From the NCBI GenBank assembly GCA_913009205.1, contig CAJVYC010000010.1, positions 24,265 to 88,264 on the forward strand: a DNA stretch of 64,000 nucleotides. The letters run 5' to 3'. Source of the DNA: an uncultured Fluviicola sp. Lineage in GTDB: Bacteria; Bacteroidota; Bacteroidia; Flavobacteriales_D; Crocinitomicaceae. Positions within the stretch are counted from its first letter, which is position 1. Each line of letters begins with the position of its first letter. Under the pieces are notes generated by a model, which was given only the letters and a program-made list of their open reading frames with translations, had not been told where the DNA came from and made no database searches. This document shows, piece by piece, positions 26,375-35,437 of this stretch. Made by a program: the position numbers and the translations under genes.

Positions 26375-27712
26375 ATGGAAGAAAATAAAAGTGCAATCAT
26401 TGTTGGTGCCGGTTTAGTTGGATCGCTTTGGGCTGTGTATTTATCGAAAGCAGGTTATAAAGTAACGATCTATGAAAGACGTTCTGATATCCGTTTGGCT
26501 GAAATTTCAGCAGGAAAATCAATAAATCTGTCATTGTCGACAAGAGGATGGAAGGCTTTAGACAATGTTGGAGTTGGAGATGAAATCCGAAAGATTGCAA
26601 TTCCGATGTTTGGAAGAATGATGCATGACACAGAGGGTAACTTGACGTATCAGGCTTATGGAAAAGAAGGAGAAGCGATTTACTCTGTCTCTAGAGGTGG
26701 GGTAAACGCTAGAATGCTTGACATTGCCGAGTTACATGGAGGGGCAACGATTCATTACAACCATGAATGTGTAGGAGCAGACACGAAAAATGGAATTGTA
26801 TATCTTAAGAACAAAGATACCGGAGAAGAAATTAACGATCAAGCAGATGTTGTTTTTGCTGCTGATGGTGCTTTTTCAGCAATGCGTTATCATGCTTTCC
26901 AGAAACTAGATCGGTTTAACTTCAGCCAACGCTTTATTGAAGATGGTTACCGTGAAATTTTACTTCCAGCCGGAGAAAATGGAGCCTATCAAATAGAGAA
27001 AAATGCTTTGCATATATGGCCAAGAGGTCGTTTTATGTTGATTGCGCTTGCGAATGAAGATGGGTCATTTACTTGCTCGCTTTTTATGCCGCATTCAGGT
27101 TTCGATAAATTAATTTCGAAAGAAAGTGTAGATGAGTTCTTTAAAACAACATTCCCTGATTTTCATGAAATGATGCCTAACGTTGCAGATGCATGGGGAG
27201 ACCATCCGCTTGCATCTTTGGGTATTATGAGATCGTATCCGTGGCACCATGGTAAAACCGCTTTAATTGGAGATTCTGCTCACGCTACAGTCCCCTTCTA
27301 CGGACAAGGCATGAACGGAGCGTTCGAAGATTGTACCGTTCTTAACGGGTTAATGAAGAAACACAATGAAGATTGGGAAAAGGTCTTCGCCGAATACAGT
27401 CAAGTTCGCAAGCCAGACGGTGATGCGCTTCAGGATCTTTCGTTAGATAATTATTATGTAATGCGCGATTACGTGGCGGATCCAGATTTCTTGTTGCAGA
27501 AAAAGATAGAAGCAAAATTTTCAAACCTGTACCCAGATAAGTGGATGCCATTATATTCTCAAGTGACGTTCAGTGACATCCGATACAGTGAGGCTTATGC
27601 AAACGGAAAACGACAAGATAAAATCATGAAAGATGTGATGGCTTCAACTGAAAACATCGCGTCAAACTGGGACTCTGAAGAAGTTATGGCAAAAATTTTA
27701 GAAAAAATATAA
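26375..27712 (+). CDS. kmo: Kynurenine 3-monooxygenase
   Basis: FAD- and NADPH-dependent hydroxylase making 3-hydroxykynurenine from kynurenine. The 445 residues fit the family. FAD-binding motifs are VGAGLVGSLWAVYLSKAG at residues 10-27, followed by VTIYERR, and GDSAHATVPFYGQGMNGAFED near residue 305. The C-terminal region (NLYPDKWMPLYSQVTFS) matches the family's substrate-proximal part. With kynU it forms the catabolic route from kynurenine toward 3-hydroxyanthranilate, which can feed quinolinate/NAD synthesis. The dioxygenase that would follow is not in this window. Confidence 0.95.
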   Translation: MEENKSAIIVGAGLVGSLWAVYLSKAGYKVTIYERRSDIRLAEISAGKSINLSLSTRGWKALDNVGVGDEIRKIAIPMFGRMMHDTEGNLTYQAYGKEGEAIYSVSRGGVNARMLDIAELHGGATIHYNHECVGADTKNGIVYLKNKDTGEEINDQADVVFAADGAFSAMRYHAFQKLDRFNFSQRFIEDGYREILLPAGENGAYQIEKNALHIWPRGRFMLIALANEDGSFTCSLFMPHSGFDKLISKESVDEFFKTTFPDFHEMMPNVADAWGDHPLASLGIMRSYPWHHGKTALIGDSAHATVPFYGQGMNGAFEDCTVLNGLMKKHNEDWEKVFAEYSQVRKPDGDALQDLSLDNYYVMRDYVADPDFLLQKKIEAKFSNLYPDKWMPLYSQVTFSDIRYSEAYANGKRQDKIMKDVMASTENIASNWDSEEVMAKILEKI

Positions 27713-27715
27713 GGT

Positions 27716-28654
27716 ATGAAATGGACTGTTCTTTTAATTGTTTTGAGCTTTGGGTTGACTGTTATAGCTCAAAAAAGCTTAAATCCTCGTAACAGCAAAA
27801 AAATGTTCGGAGGTGGTCAGAGCTTCAAGGATTATAATCTTTATGGGTTGCAATTTCAATTAGGTGGGACAACGATGATGAACCGTTTGAAAAACCCTGA
27901 GAATAATGCCGATCTTGCTGCTAATGGGTTTAGAGGAAATTACACGATTGACCCTAAAAGTAAAATTGGAGTGTATGCGGAAATCGGAATGTTTCATTTC
28001 CCGAAGAAGTTTCCAAAATTAAAAATCTCGGATAAAAAGTCTATTGTCTTAGTCAGCTATGTCGATTGGGGAATTGGGTTCAAGTATTTTAGAGGGGCCG
28101 AGAACATTTCAAAAAATTACATGGATATAGGCGGCAATTTTCTTTACAACGAAGAAGGAGATTATAATTTCTCCAATGGAAACGTTTATGGCCGTTTTTC
28201 AGTTCATAAAAACCAATACTTCAAACCAAAGAAACGGGATAAAAAATTGAACTTCTTTCTGGATCACTCTCTTGGATTCAACTTAGATTACCGATTGATT
28301 ACGACATCGGATCCTTATGCTGAAACTCTAGCTCAGTCTGACCAGAGTTACTACAAGCCCTTATATGTCCAAATGCATTATGGACTTGGATTTGGGTTTA
28401 GCCCTAAACGTGGAACGTTCATAATTCCAGGAGTTCGTTTGCCAATCTTAGGATACCAATCAACTGTTGCAGGATCAGATGGCAGTGGAAAAGGGGAAAC
28501 TGCTTTTGGAAAACCTTCGATGCACTGGTTCTCTTCAAGACATTGGCCAATACTTTTCAATATCAAGTTTATGTTTGCCCTGCCAAAGAAGCCAAAGGGA
28601 TGTGCAACTGGAATAACAAACGATCAAGACAAGAATACTCAACGAGGACAATAG
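27716..28654 (+). CDS. Secreted, probably outer-membrane beta-barrel protein
   Basis: A 312-residue protein starting three bases after kmo. It has a signal peptide (MKWTVLLIVLSFGLTVIAQ). The rest alternates polar and hydrophobic residues with many aromatic and glycine residues (YGLQFQLGGTTMM, DWGIGFKYFRGAENI, MHYGLGFGFSPKRG), the look of an outer-membrane barrel. No family recognised. Its position in the kynurenine gene run hints at a role in uptake or simply shared transcription. Function unknown. Confidence 0.6.
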   Translation: MKWTVLLIVLSFGLTVIAQKSLNPRNSKKMFGGGQSFKDYNLYGLQFQLGGTTMMNRLKNPENNADLAANGFRGNYTIDPKSKIGVYAEIGMFHFPKKFPKLKISDKKSIVLVSYVDWGIGFKYFRGAENISKNYMDIGGNFLYNEEGDYNFSNGNVYGRFSVHKNQYFKPKKRDKKLNFFLDHSLGFNLDYRLITTSDPYAETLAQSDQSYYKPLYVQMHYGLGFGFSPKRGTFIIPGVRLPILGYQSTVAGSDGSGKGETAFGKPSMHWFSSRHWPILFNIKFMFALPKKPKGCATGITNDQDKNTQRGQ

Positions 28655-28657
28655 AAT

Positions 28658-29023
28658 ATGAAGAAGATATATCATCTTAAAAGCTGCAGTACCAACGTTC
28701 GAATTTTAAAGGAAATCGGACCTGGACCAGAGGTAGAGCTACAGAACATCAAAGAAGAAAACATCGATGCGAAAACACTCGATTTTTTAAAGGAAAAGAT
28801 GGGATCTTACGAATCGTTATTTTCAAAAAAAGCAATGAAGTTTCGATCTTTAGGTCTTAATAAAATGGACCTGACCGAACCTGATTACCGCAAATATATG
28901 CTAGAGGAATATACGTTTTTGAAACGTCCGTTTATGATTAATGGAGATGCTGTTTTCATTGGGAATTCAAAAGATACTGTGGCAGAAGCCGTTGCATCAT
29001 TCAATATGGGCAGTTACTGCTAA
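28658..29023 (+). CDS. ArsC/Spx-family thioredoxin-fold protein
   Basis: A 121-residue protein of the arsenate reductase (ArsC)/Spx family. It starts MKKIYHLKSCSTNVRILKEIG, with a single cysteine at the position of the ArsC active-site cysteine, and ends with RPFMINGDAVFIGNSKDTV, matching the family's RPI-like strand. An ArsC reaction is not guaranteed: many such proteins in Bacteroidota are annotated only as 'arsenate reductase family'. There are no arsenic resistance genes nearby. The gene starts three bases after the preceding one. Confidence 0.75.
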   Translation: MKKIYHLKSCSTNVRILKEIGPGPEVELQNIKEENIDAKTLDFLKEKMGSYESLFSKKAMKFRSLGLNKMDLTEPDYRKYMLEEYTFLKRPFMINGDAVFIGNSKDTVAEAVASFNMGSYC

Positions 29024-29041
29024 TTAATAGTTTGTCAGATT

Positions 29042-29278
29042 ATGAAAAAAGTGTCAATTGGAGTAGTATTGATTGTTGGAATATTTGCCTTGGTAAATTG
29101 TAAAACAACAAAAGAAACAGTAAACCCTGAAATTAATTCAAGTGCAAATGTGGTGGTTGATTCTCTCGAATTGGCACGAAAAAATAAAGTAGACTCTATT
29201 TCTCAAATCAAAATGCCTTCGAATACGAAGCCTAAATCAGTTGTAAAGCCTAAAAAGGGTTCTAAAAAACAACTATAG
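29042..29278 (+). CDS. Small predicted lipoprotein
   Basis: A 78-residue protein with signal peptide and a lipobox-like end (VVLIVGIFALVNC, cysteine near residue 21). A short polar lysine/serine-rich mature part follows (KPKSVVKPKKGSKKQL). It is the last gene of the kynurenine run, 18 bases after the previous gene. Function unknown; likely anchored to a membrane and possibly a cell-envelope spacer. Confidence 0.55.
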   Translation: MKKVSIGVVLIVGIFALVNCKTTKETVNPEINSSANVVVDSLELARKNKVDSISQIKMPSNTKPKSVVKPKKGSKKQL

Positions 29279-29296
29279 CCAATATAGAGGTATAAT

Positions 29297-29850
29297 TTAC
29301 TTGCCGAACAAGGATTTAAAGAGCTCTTTCTTTTTGGGAAATTCAAGAGAAGGTATTAAGCTTTTGTCCAATTGCATGTTTTGATAGTGTCCTTTTTCTC
29401 ATGGATTCTGTTTAAAGAAAGCACCAATGACTTATCCTATATTATGTGCATGTTCTACACCATCGATAGGCACTTCCGGAGCCCGTAATTCCTGCCCAAG
29501 CGCCGACTTAGGAAGGGGCCCATCGAAAGTTGCCAAAAAGGTTGGATTCCAAGCCGAGGTTAGAGCCCTGCCATCCAGCAATTTTTGATCATGAATTAAA
29601 TAAAAGGTTAAGTCTTTAAAGAATGATGTTTTTTTAGTTCTTCTGAGACTTTAGGCCGACGAAGTGTCATTCGTTTAATTGCAATTTCTTTGTTCCATTC
29701 AATTCCAATAGTATTCGAAAAGTAAGCCAATGAGTCTGATAATTGTTCAAAGATTCCAAGTTGAATTGGCAGTTCATCAATCTATTTAGTCCATTAAATT
29801 AGTAGAGGGATTATGACTTCTTCCCAGAAATGTCTAACTTGATTAACTAA
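29297..29850 (-). pseudogene. Decayed gene of unrecognised family
   Basis: Not in the ORF track, yet this gap reads as one degraded protein on the minus strand. From 29850 it runs LVNQVRHFWEEVIIPLLI, two in-frame stops (TAA, TAG), IDELPIQLGIFEQLSDSLAY and IEWNKEIAIKRMTLRRPKVS. A frameshift near 29620 leads into FKDLTFYLIHDQKLLDGRAL, then WNPTFLATFDGPLPKSALG and VPIDGVEHAHNIG. A stop at 29432 and another soon after are followed, still in frame, by GHYQNMQLDKSLIP and KKKELFKSLFGK. That makes about 180 codons with four nonsense codons and one frameshift. The 5' end runs into the T9SS gene start. I do not recognise the family. Confidence 0.65.
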
Positions 29851-29862
29851 AGTAATGTCAAT

Positions 29863-32319
29863 ATGAAAAATTTTACTAATTATATGGTGGCGGTAATCGC
29901 AATTATCGGCTTTGGTTCCGCAGCAAACGCTCAATGTCCAGTAGGACAAATGGGAGTTACAGTAGATGTTGTTACCGATACTTGGGGATATGAAGCATAT
30001 TGGGAGGTTACCCCAACGGGAAGTGCCTGTGGAACAGGAACTATCGGTGCATTTGGGAACTTTGGCGTTGTTGGATGTTCAGGCGGCGGCTTACAGACAG
30101 CTGCAGGAACTGATCCTGGAGCCTATGCCAATAACACTACAATAACTGAAAATGTTGGCTGTTTAGATATTGGATCCTGTTTTGATATTCATTTCGTTGA
30201 TGATTATGGTGATGGTGGTACAACATTCCAAGTTTATCTTGATGGAGTTGCAACTGACTTTTTTACTGGAGCGGGTACAGGAAACGTATTTAATTTCTGT
30301 GTAACGGCTCCTGCGGCTTTTGATGCTGCAATTTCAAATCCAGATGATGAATATACATTGGTGCCTTTAACACAAGTTACAACATTGGGTTCAAATGGAT
30401 TGATCACAAATACTGGAAGTAGTGCAGTTACAGATGCAAACATGACTGTTAATGTATACAATGGATTAATGGCTAACGTATATACTGGAACAAGCAATAC
30501 TGTACCATCTATTTTAGTTGGAGCTTCTTCTCCAGTTGCAGCATTAGGATATACACCAACTTTAATTGATGTATACACTGTTGAGATGATTTCAAACATT
30601 GCTGAGTTAGACGGTGACATTACAAATGATACTGTTTATTCTACGTATGCAGTAACGGATAGTACATATGCCAGAGATAATGGCGTAATTACAGCCCTTT
30701 TAGGCCTTACTGGCTTCGGAAATACAGGAGTAATTGGTCAAAACTTTGATGTAGTTGCTATGGATACAATGACAACTGTTTCTTTCTTCATTGCTCCCGG
30801 AACAGCTGCATTAGGAGATAGCGTTAGTATTTCAATTTATGATGTTGTTGCAGGAACGCCAACAACTCCAATTGGAGGTTCTGATATTTACTTTCTTACA
30901 CCTGCAGATACAGTAGCTGGGGGAACGTTCTTAACATTACCTGTAACGAATCTTGCGTCTAATTCATTAATACTTGGTGCGGGCACTTATTATGCTGCAG
31001 TAAATGAATTTAGTACTATTGATAATATTGCAATTGCACTTACAGATGACTCATATACTCCGAACACAGCATGGATTTCTATTGATGGAGGTGCATTTAT
31101 TACAAGTGAGTCTGTTGGTTTCCCTGGAGCATATGTAATTCGTCCTAACTTCGGACCTTATGTTTGTTCTCCAACAGGTTCTACTGTATTGGATGCTGCT
31201 TGTAATACATATACTTGGGCACAAAACGGATCGACTTATACTGCATCAGGTATGTATAACGATACTTTAGTAAATGCAGAGGGATGTGATAGTATTGTAA
31301 CTCTTGATCTTACGATCAATGGACCAACAACTTCGACGCAAACAGAAGCTAGTTGTTCTGATTACGTTTGGATCGTTGATGGACAAACGTACATAATGAC
31401 TGGAATGTACACAGCCGTTATACCAAATGCTGCAGGTTGTGATAGTACGATTACTCTAGATCTTACAATTGGTATGCTTGACATTTCTACAACAGTGAAT
31501 GGTTCAACAATAACATCAAATGCTGGTGGTTCTGCTACCTATCAATGGGTGGATTGTGACAACGGTAATGCACCAATAGCAGGAGCAACGAACCAATCAT
31601 ACACTGCTACAGTAAGTGGAAATTACGCGGTAGTCATCGTTGATGGGACGTGTAACGCAGCATCGGTATGTGAGCCAGTATGTGTTGGAACAGCATCGAA
31701 TGCAACTGAAGCAGCATGTTTTTCTTATGTATGGGCTTTGGACGGAAATACGTACACTACAACAGGTCAATACACTGCGGTTCTTGCTAACGCAGCAGGA
31801 TGTGACAGTACAGTAACGTTGGACCTTACAATTAACACTGTTGACAATACAACTTCAGTTGCTGGAAATACTTTTACTGCGAACTTTGCTGGAGGGACTT
31901 ATTTGTGGATTGACTGTGTTACAAACAACACAATTGCTACTGAAACTAATCAGTCATTTACACCAACAACTCCCGGTGATTACGCTGTTATCGTTTCAGA
32001 TGGAACATGTTCAGATACGTCAGATTGTGTTACAAGTACAGTTGGATTGAATGAAAATACTCTTTCTAAAGGATTTGAGATTTTCCCTAATCCAACTAAA
32101 GGAGCTTTCACAATTGCAATTTCTGGAATTATAACAGATAAAGTAACAGTGATCATTACTGAAGCAAAGGGTAAAGTAATCATGACTCAAGACTTTACAA
32201 ATGTTTCTGAATCAATGGAACTTCCTGTTCATTTGAACAGTATGGAAGTTGGAGTTTATTTTGTAACTATTACAGCGAATGACTCTAAGTCAGTACAACG
32301 AATTGTTGTAACGAAATAG
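29863..32319 (+). CDS. Secreted T9SS type A protein with cysteine repeats
   Basis: An 818-residue secreted protein. The signal peptide ends FGSAANAQ. An N-terminal domain (residues 25-145) contains the metal-binding-like DDYGDGGTTFQVYLDG. A long beta-rich middle follows. Three repeats of about 48 residues then occur near 445, 497 and 620, each with one cysteine early and one in the AAGCDS core (SYVWALDGNTYTTTGQYTAV, NAAGCDSTVTLDLTI). Ig-like inserts (YQWVDCDNGNAPIAGATNQS) separate them. The C-terminal T9SS type A sorting domain (GFEIFPNPTKGAFTIAISG...GVYFVTITANDSKSVQRIVVTK) should direct export to the surface. Probably an adhesin or structural surface protein. A terminator follows at once. 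Confidence 0.85.
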   Translation: MKNFTNYMVAVIAIIGFGSAANAQCPVGQMGVTVDVVTDTWGYEAYWEVTPTGSACGTGTIGAFGNFGVVGCSGGGLQTAAGTDPGAYANNTTITENVGCLDIGSCFDIHFVDDYGDGGTTFQVYLDGVATDFFTGAGTGNVFNFCVTAPAAFDAAISNPDDEYTLVPLTQVTTLGSNGLITNTGSSAVTDANMTVNVYNGLMANVYTGTSNTVPSILVGASSPVAALGYTPTLIDVYTVEMISNIAELDGDITNDTVYSTYAVTDSTYARDNGVITALLGLTGFGNTGVIGQNFDVVAMDTMTTVSFFIAPGTAALGDSVSISIYDVVAGTPTTPIGGSDIYFLTPADTVAGGTFLTLPVTNLASNSLILGAGTYYAAVNEFSTIDNIAIALTDDSYTPNTAWISIDGGAFITSESVGFPGAYVIRPNFGPYVCSPTGSTVLDAACNTYTWAQNGSTYTASGMYNDTLVNAEGCDSIVTLDLTINGPTTSTQTEASCSDYVWIVDGQTYIMTGMYTAVIPNAAGCDSTITLDLTIGMLDISTTVNGSTITSNAGGSATYQWVDCDNGNAPIAGATNQSYTATVSGNYAVVIVDGTCNAASVCEPVCVGTASNATEAACFSYVWALDGNTYTTTGQYTAVLANAAGCDSTVTLDLTINTVDNTTSVAGNTFTANFAGGTYLWIDCVTNNTIATETNQSFTPTTPGDYAVIVSDGTCSDTSDCVTSTVGLNENTLSKGFEIFPNPTKGAFTIAISGIITDKVTVIITEAKGKVIMTQDFTNVSESMELPVHLNSMEVGVYFVTITANDSKSVQRIVVTK

Positions 32320-32340
32320 TCATTCTAAAAGCATACTTTT

Positions 32341-32372
32341 GAGGGTCTTGGTTCAGCTAAGGCCCTTTTTTT
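32341..32372 (+). terminator. Rho-independent terminator touching the next start codon
   Basis: Stem AGGGTCTT / AAGGCCCT with one G-T pair and a 9-base loop, then a run of T that ends one base before the ATG at 32373. It serves the T9SS gene upstream. Its T-tract abuts the EamA start codon. Confidence 0.8.
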
Positions 32373-33299
32373 ATGTCCAAAGTTTTAAAAGCACATATCG
32401 CCTTGTTTTCTGTAAATGCTCTATATGGGGCAAATCATGTAATAGCGAAAGGTGTTATGCCGGATTATTTAACACCTAGTGTTTTCATTTTTCTTCGAGC
32501 TTCAGGTGCAACACTTCTGTTTTGGATTTTTAAAATCATCTTTGTTCGGGAAAAGGTACAACGAAAGGACTTGTTTTTAATGGCTCTATGTGGTTTGTTT
32601 GGAGTTGCAATGAATCAACTATTCTTCTTTCATGGTTTAAGTCTTACATCTCCTGTTAATACAGGAATTATAATGACAATCAATCCTATTCTAGTAGTTG
32701 TTCTTTCCTTTTTCATTCTCAAAGAAGCAATAACATTAAGACGTTCCGTAGGAATTCTGATTGGAGCAACAGGAGCTGTTTTATTGACATTAACCGCAGG
32801 GACAGGAATCGGAGACTCTTCACTCGGGGATTTATTCATTTTTATAAACGCCGCGAGTTATGCTCTTTATTTGGTGTTGGTTAAGCCTCTAATGGGTAAA
32901 TACAAACCTCTCACAGTTATCACCTATGTTTTCTCTTTCGGCTTCATTTTCGTGATGCTTTACCCACCAACATTTATGGAACTTTCCATAACCAATTTCT
33001 CTAGAATACCGATGAGTATGGTCTTCGTGATAATTTATGTTGTGGTTGGAGTTACCTTCTTGGCTTACCTATTAACTGTTTTCGGGTTAAAACATGTTAG
33101 TCCGTCTGCAACAAGTGCCTATATATATTTACAACCTGTTTTGGTTATGCTTTTCGCGGTTGGCTTAAGCGCTCTTGGAATGGCAGAGGATTATACAGGA
33201 ACAATTACCGGCGAAAAAATAATGTACATGATTTTGATATTCATCGGCGTGTACATAACCTCGTCCAAATCTTTCAAAAAGGAGTCTTTGTCTCAGTGA
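32373..33299 (+). CDS. EamA/DMT-family transporter
   Basis: A 308-residue inner-membrane protein with about ten transmembrane helices arranged as two EamA repeats (residues 10-140 and 155-295). The first begins HIALFSVNALYGANHVIAKG, the second LFIFINAASYALYLVLVKPL. Such carriers export metabolites or amino acids; the substrate cannot be predicted. The start is fixed by the first helix, because the next Met would delete it. No separate promoter is visible between the upstream terminator and the ATG, an odd arrangement. Confidence 0.9.
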   Translation: MSKVLKAHIALFSVNALYGANHVIAKGVMPDYLTPSVFIFLRASGATLLFWIFKIIFVREKVQRKDLFLMALCGLFGVAMNQLFFFHGLSLTSPVNTGIIMTINPILVVVLSFFILKEAITLRRSVGILIGATGAVLLTLTAGTGIGDSSLGDLFIFINAASYALYLVLVKPLMGKYKPLTVITYVFSFGFIFVMLYPPTFMELSITNFSRIPMSMVFVIIYVVVGVTFLAYLLTVFGLKHVSPSATSAYIYLQPVLVMLFAVGLSALGMAEDYTGTITGEKIMYMILIFIGVYITSSKSFKKESLSQ

Positions 33300-33356
33300 A
33301 TTAGATTGTATTACTAAACAGTGGCTTTTTCTTAACTTTACCAAAAAAATTAGTGT

Positions 33357-34220
33357 ATGCTTAAATCAATGACTGGCTTTGGAAAGGCTACTGGAACGTT
33401 TAATTCTAAAAAGGTTTCTGTCGAGATTCGTTCTTTGAACAGTAAATCTATGGATTTGAATGTAAGAATGCCTTCACAGTACAAAGAGCTGGACGGTACG
33501 ATTCGAAAGATAATTTCTACTGAATTAGGAAGAGGTAAGGCTGATGTTTTCATTAACGTTGACAGTATCGGTGAGGAAAGCTCCGTTTCAATCAATAAGA
33601 CGCTTGCTAAGAAATACTACGACGAACTAAAGGCATTGAATGATGTAATGGGTCAAGATGATCCAGATTACTTAGCGATGATCATGCGAATACCTGATAT
33701 TATTGAGAATTCGAAAGAGGATTTAACTGATGATGAGAAATCATGGATGGTTGAACTTGTTAAAGAAGCAACAATAAAACTGAATGAATTCAGAAGAAAA
33801 GAAGGTGAAGATTTAGAACGCGAATTTGCTTTGAGAATTAATGAGATTAGAGATTTATTGAATGAAGTTCCCAAGTATGAAGAGGAGCGAATTCACGCAA
33901 TTAGAGATAGAATGAAAAAGGGATTGGAAGAATTGGATAAAGGCCATGATGAAAATCGCTTTGAACAGGAAATGATCTTTTATATCGAAAAATTGGATGT
34001 CGCGGAGGAGAAAATGCGCCTTTCAAATCATCTTACGTACTTCAAAGAAACAATGCAGTTAAATGAATCAGGCAAGAAGCTAGGGTTCATAGGGCAAGAG
34101 ATAGGAAGAGAGATTAACACTTTAGGAAGCAAGAGTAATCATGCAGAAATGCAGAAGCTTGTTATCGGAATGAAAGACAATCTCGAAAAAATAAAAGAGC
34201 AGATTTTAAATACACTTTAA
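33357..34220 (+). CDS. YicC-family endoribonuclease
   Basis: A 287-residue cytosolic protein with the YicC N-terminal domain (MLKSMTGFGKATG, VEIRSLNSKSMDLNVRMP) and the C-terminal DUF1732 domain (LGFIGQEIGREINTLGSKSNHAEMQ). Family members such as E. coli YicC are endoribonucleases involved in small-RNA turnover. It leads the yicC-gmk-nadD gene order, which is common in Bacteroidota. A TAACTTTA promoter-like sequence lies about 20 bases upstream of the ATG. Confidence 0.93.
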   Translation: MLKSMTGFGKATGTFNSKKVSVEIRSLNSKSMDLNVRMPSQYKELDGTIRKIISTELGRGKADVFINVDSIGEESSVSINKTLAKKYYDELKALNDVMGQDDPDYLAMIMRIPDIIENSKEDLTDDEKSWMVELVKEATIKLNEFRRKEGEDLEREFALRINEIRDLLNEVPKYEEERIHAIRDRMKKGLEELDKGHDENRFEQEMIFYIEKLDVAEEKMRLSNHLTYFKETMQLNESGKKLGFIGQEIGREINTLGSKSNHAEMQKLVIGMKDNLEKIKEQILNTL

Positions 34221-34235
34221 GATTTTCTATTAATT

Positions 34236-34817
34236 ATGGACTTAAATGGCAATGGTAAATGCGTTATTTTCTCGGCTCCTTCAGGTGCGGGTAAAACGAC
34301 AATTGTACATGATTTGTTAACTAAGAATTTGGGGATGGAATTCTCAGTTTCAGCATGCAGCAGAGATCCACGTCCAAATGAAGAAGATAAAAAGGACTAT
34401 CACTTCTTGGGAGTTGATGGCTTTCGTGAAAAGATAAAGGATGATGCATTCGTTGAATGGGAAGAAGTGTACACGAATAATTTTTACGGAACGCTAAAAT
34501 CCGAAATGGAACGCATTTGGAGTCAAGGCAATGCCGTAATCTTCGACGTTGATGTTATCGGTGGCTTAAATATTAAAAAGCAATTTGGTGATAACGCTTT
34601 TGCCGTATTTGTGAAGCCTCCGAGTTACGAAGAACTGGAAAAGCGACTACGTGGACGCAGCACAGAATCGGAAGATAAGATCAATCAACGAATGGCTAAA
34701 GCAAGGAAGGAGTTGGCATTTGCAGAAGAGTTTGATGTCGTATTGATTAACGATAATTTGGAAGAAGCTTGTGAAAAAGCAAAACAGTTGGTCTCAGATT
34801 TCTTAAAAGCAGAATGA
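34236..34817 (+). CDS. gmk: Guanylate kinase
   Basis: Phosphorylates GMP (and dGMP) to GDP with ATP in the cytosol. The 193-residue length is usual. The P-loop is APSGAGKTT at residues 13-21. The GMP-binding region includes SACSRDPRPNEEDKKDYHFL and FVEWEEVYTNNFYGT, and the lid has KRLRGRSTESEDKINQRM. It starts 15 bases after yicC and overlaps nadD by four bases (ATGA), so the three genes form an operon. Confidence 0.97.
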   Translation: MDLNGNGKCVIFSAPSGAGKTTIVHDLLTKNLGMEFSVSACSRDPRPNEEDKKDYHFLGVDGFREKIKDDAFVEWEEVYTNNFYGTLKSEMERIWSQGNAVIFDVDVIGGLNIKKQFGDNAFAVFVKPPSYEELEKRLRGRSTESEDKINQRMAKARKELAFAEEFDVVLINDNLEEACEKAKQLVSDFLKAE

Positions 34818-35431
34818 AAATAGGACTCTATTTCGGAACATTCAATCCCGTTCATGTCGGACACTTGGTTATTGCCAATTATATGGCTGCCAATTCTGAC
34901 ATGGATCAAGTTTGGCTCGTTGTTTCACCACAAAACCCTTTAAAAAAGAAAAGCAATTTGCTAGAGGATTATCATCGATTAGCTCTAGTTAAAGAGGGGA
35001 TTAAGGACAATTCTAATCTTAGAGCGAGCGATATCGAATTCAGATTACCTAAACCAAGTTATACAGCAACAACACTAGCTTATCTAAAGGAAAAACATCC
35101 GGAAAATGAGTTTGCTCTTATTATGGGCGAGGATAATTTGAGGACTTTCCATAAATGGCAAAACCACGATACGATTCTTGAGAACCATGAAGTATATGTT
35201 TACCCTAGAGTCCATACAATTCAGGAGTTAGAAGACTTGTCAATTGAAAAAGGGCAAGAAAAAAACAGTTTTGACGATCATAGAAACGTGCATATTTGTA
35301 ATGACGTTCCTATTATGAATATTTCATCAAGCTTTATTAGAAACCATATTAAAGAGGGCAAAGACGTACGGTATCTTTTAACGGAACCTGTACATCAGTA
35401 TCTTGTTGAGATGAATTTCTATAAGTCTTAA
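34814..35431 (+). CDS. nadD: Nicotinate-nucleotide adenylyltransferase
   Basis: Makes nicotinate adenine dinucleotide from NaMN and ATP in NAD synthesis. The 205 residues show the nucleotidyltransferase motif GTFNPVHVGHLVIA at residues 8-21, LIMGEDNLRTFHKW near 104, and the C-terminal ISSSFIRNHIKEG motif. Its start overlaps the gmk stop by four bases, indicating translational coupling. It converges with scoB seven bases downstream. NAD synthesis links loosely with the kynurenine operon 6 kb away, but they are not co-transcribed. Confidence 0.96.
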   Translation: MKIGLYFGTFNPVHVGHLVIANYMAANSDMDQVWLVVSPQNPLKKKSNLLEDYHRLALVKEGIKDNSNLRASDIEFRLPKPSYTATTLAYLKEKHPENEFALIMGEDNLRTFHKWQNHDTILENHEVYVYPRVHTIQELEDLSIEKGQEKNSFDDHRNVHICNDVPIMNISSSFIRNHIKEGKDVRYLLTEPVHQYLVEMNFYKS

Positions 35432-35437
35432 ATAGAA

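Noticed and set aside
30234-30620. 128-residue minus-strand ORF within the cysteine-repeat T9SS gene
   Set aside because: Antisense shadow of low-complexity codons; no start signal or family resemblance.
31190-31830. Repeated DNA in the T9SS gene, considered as a tandem or CRISPR-like array
   Set aside because: The repeats are in-frame protein modules that differ in DNA sequence and spacing, not identical units with spacers.
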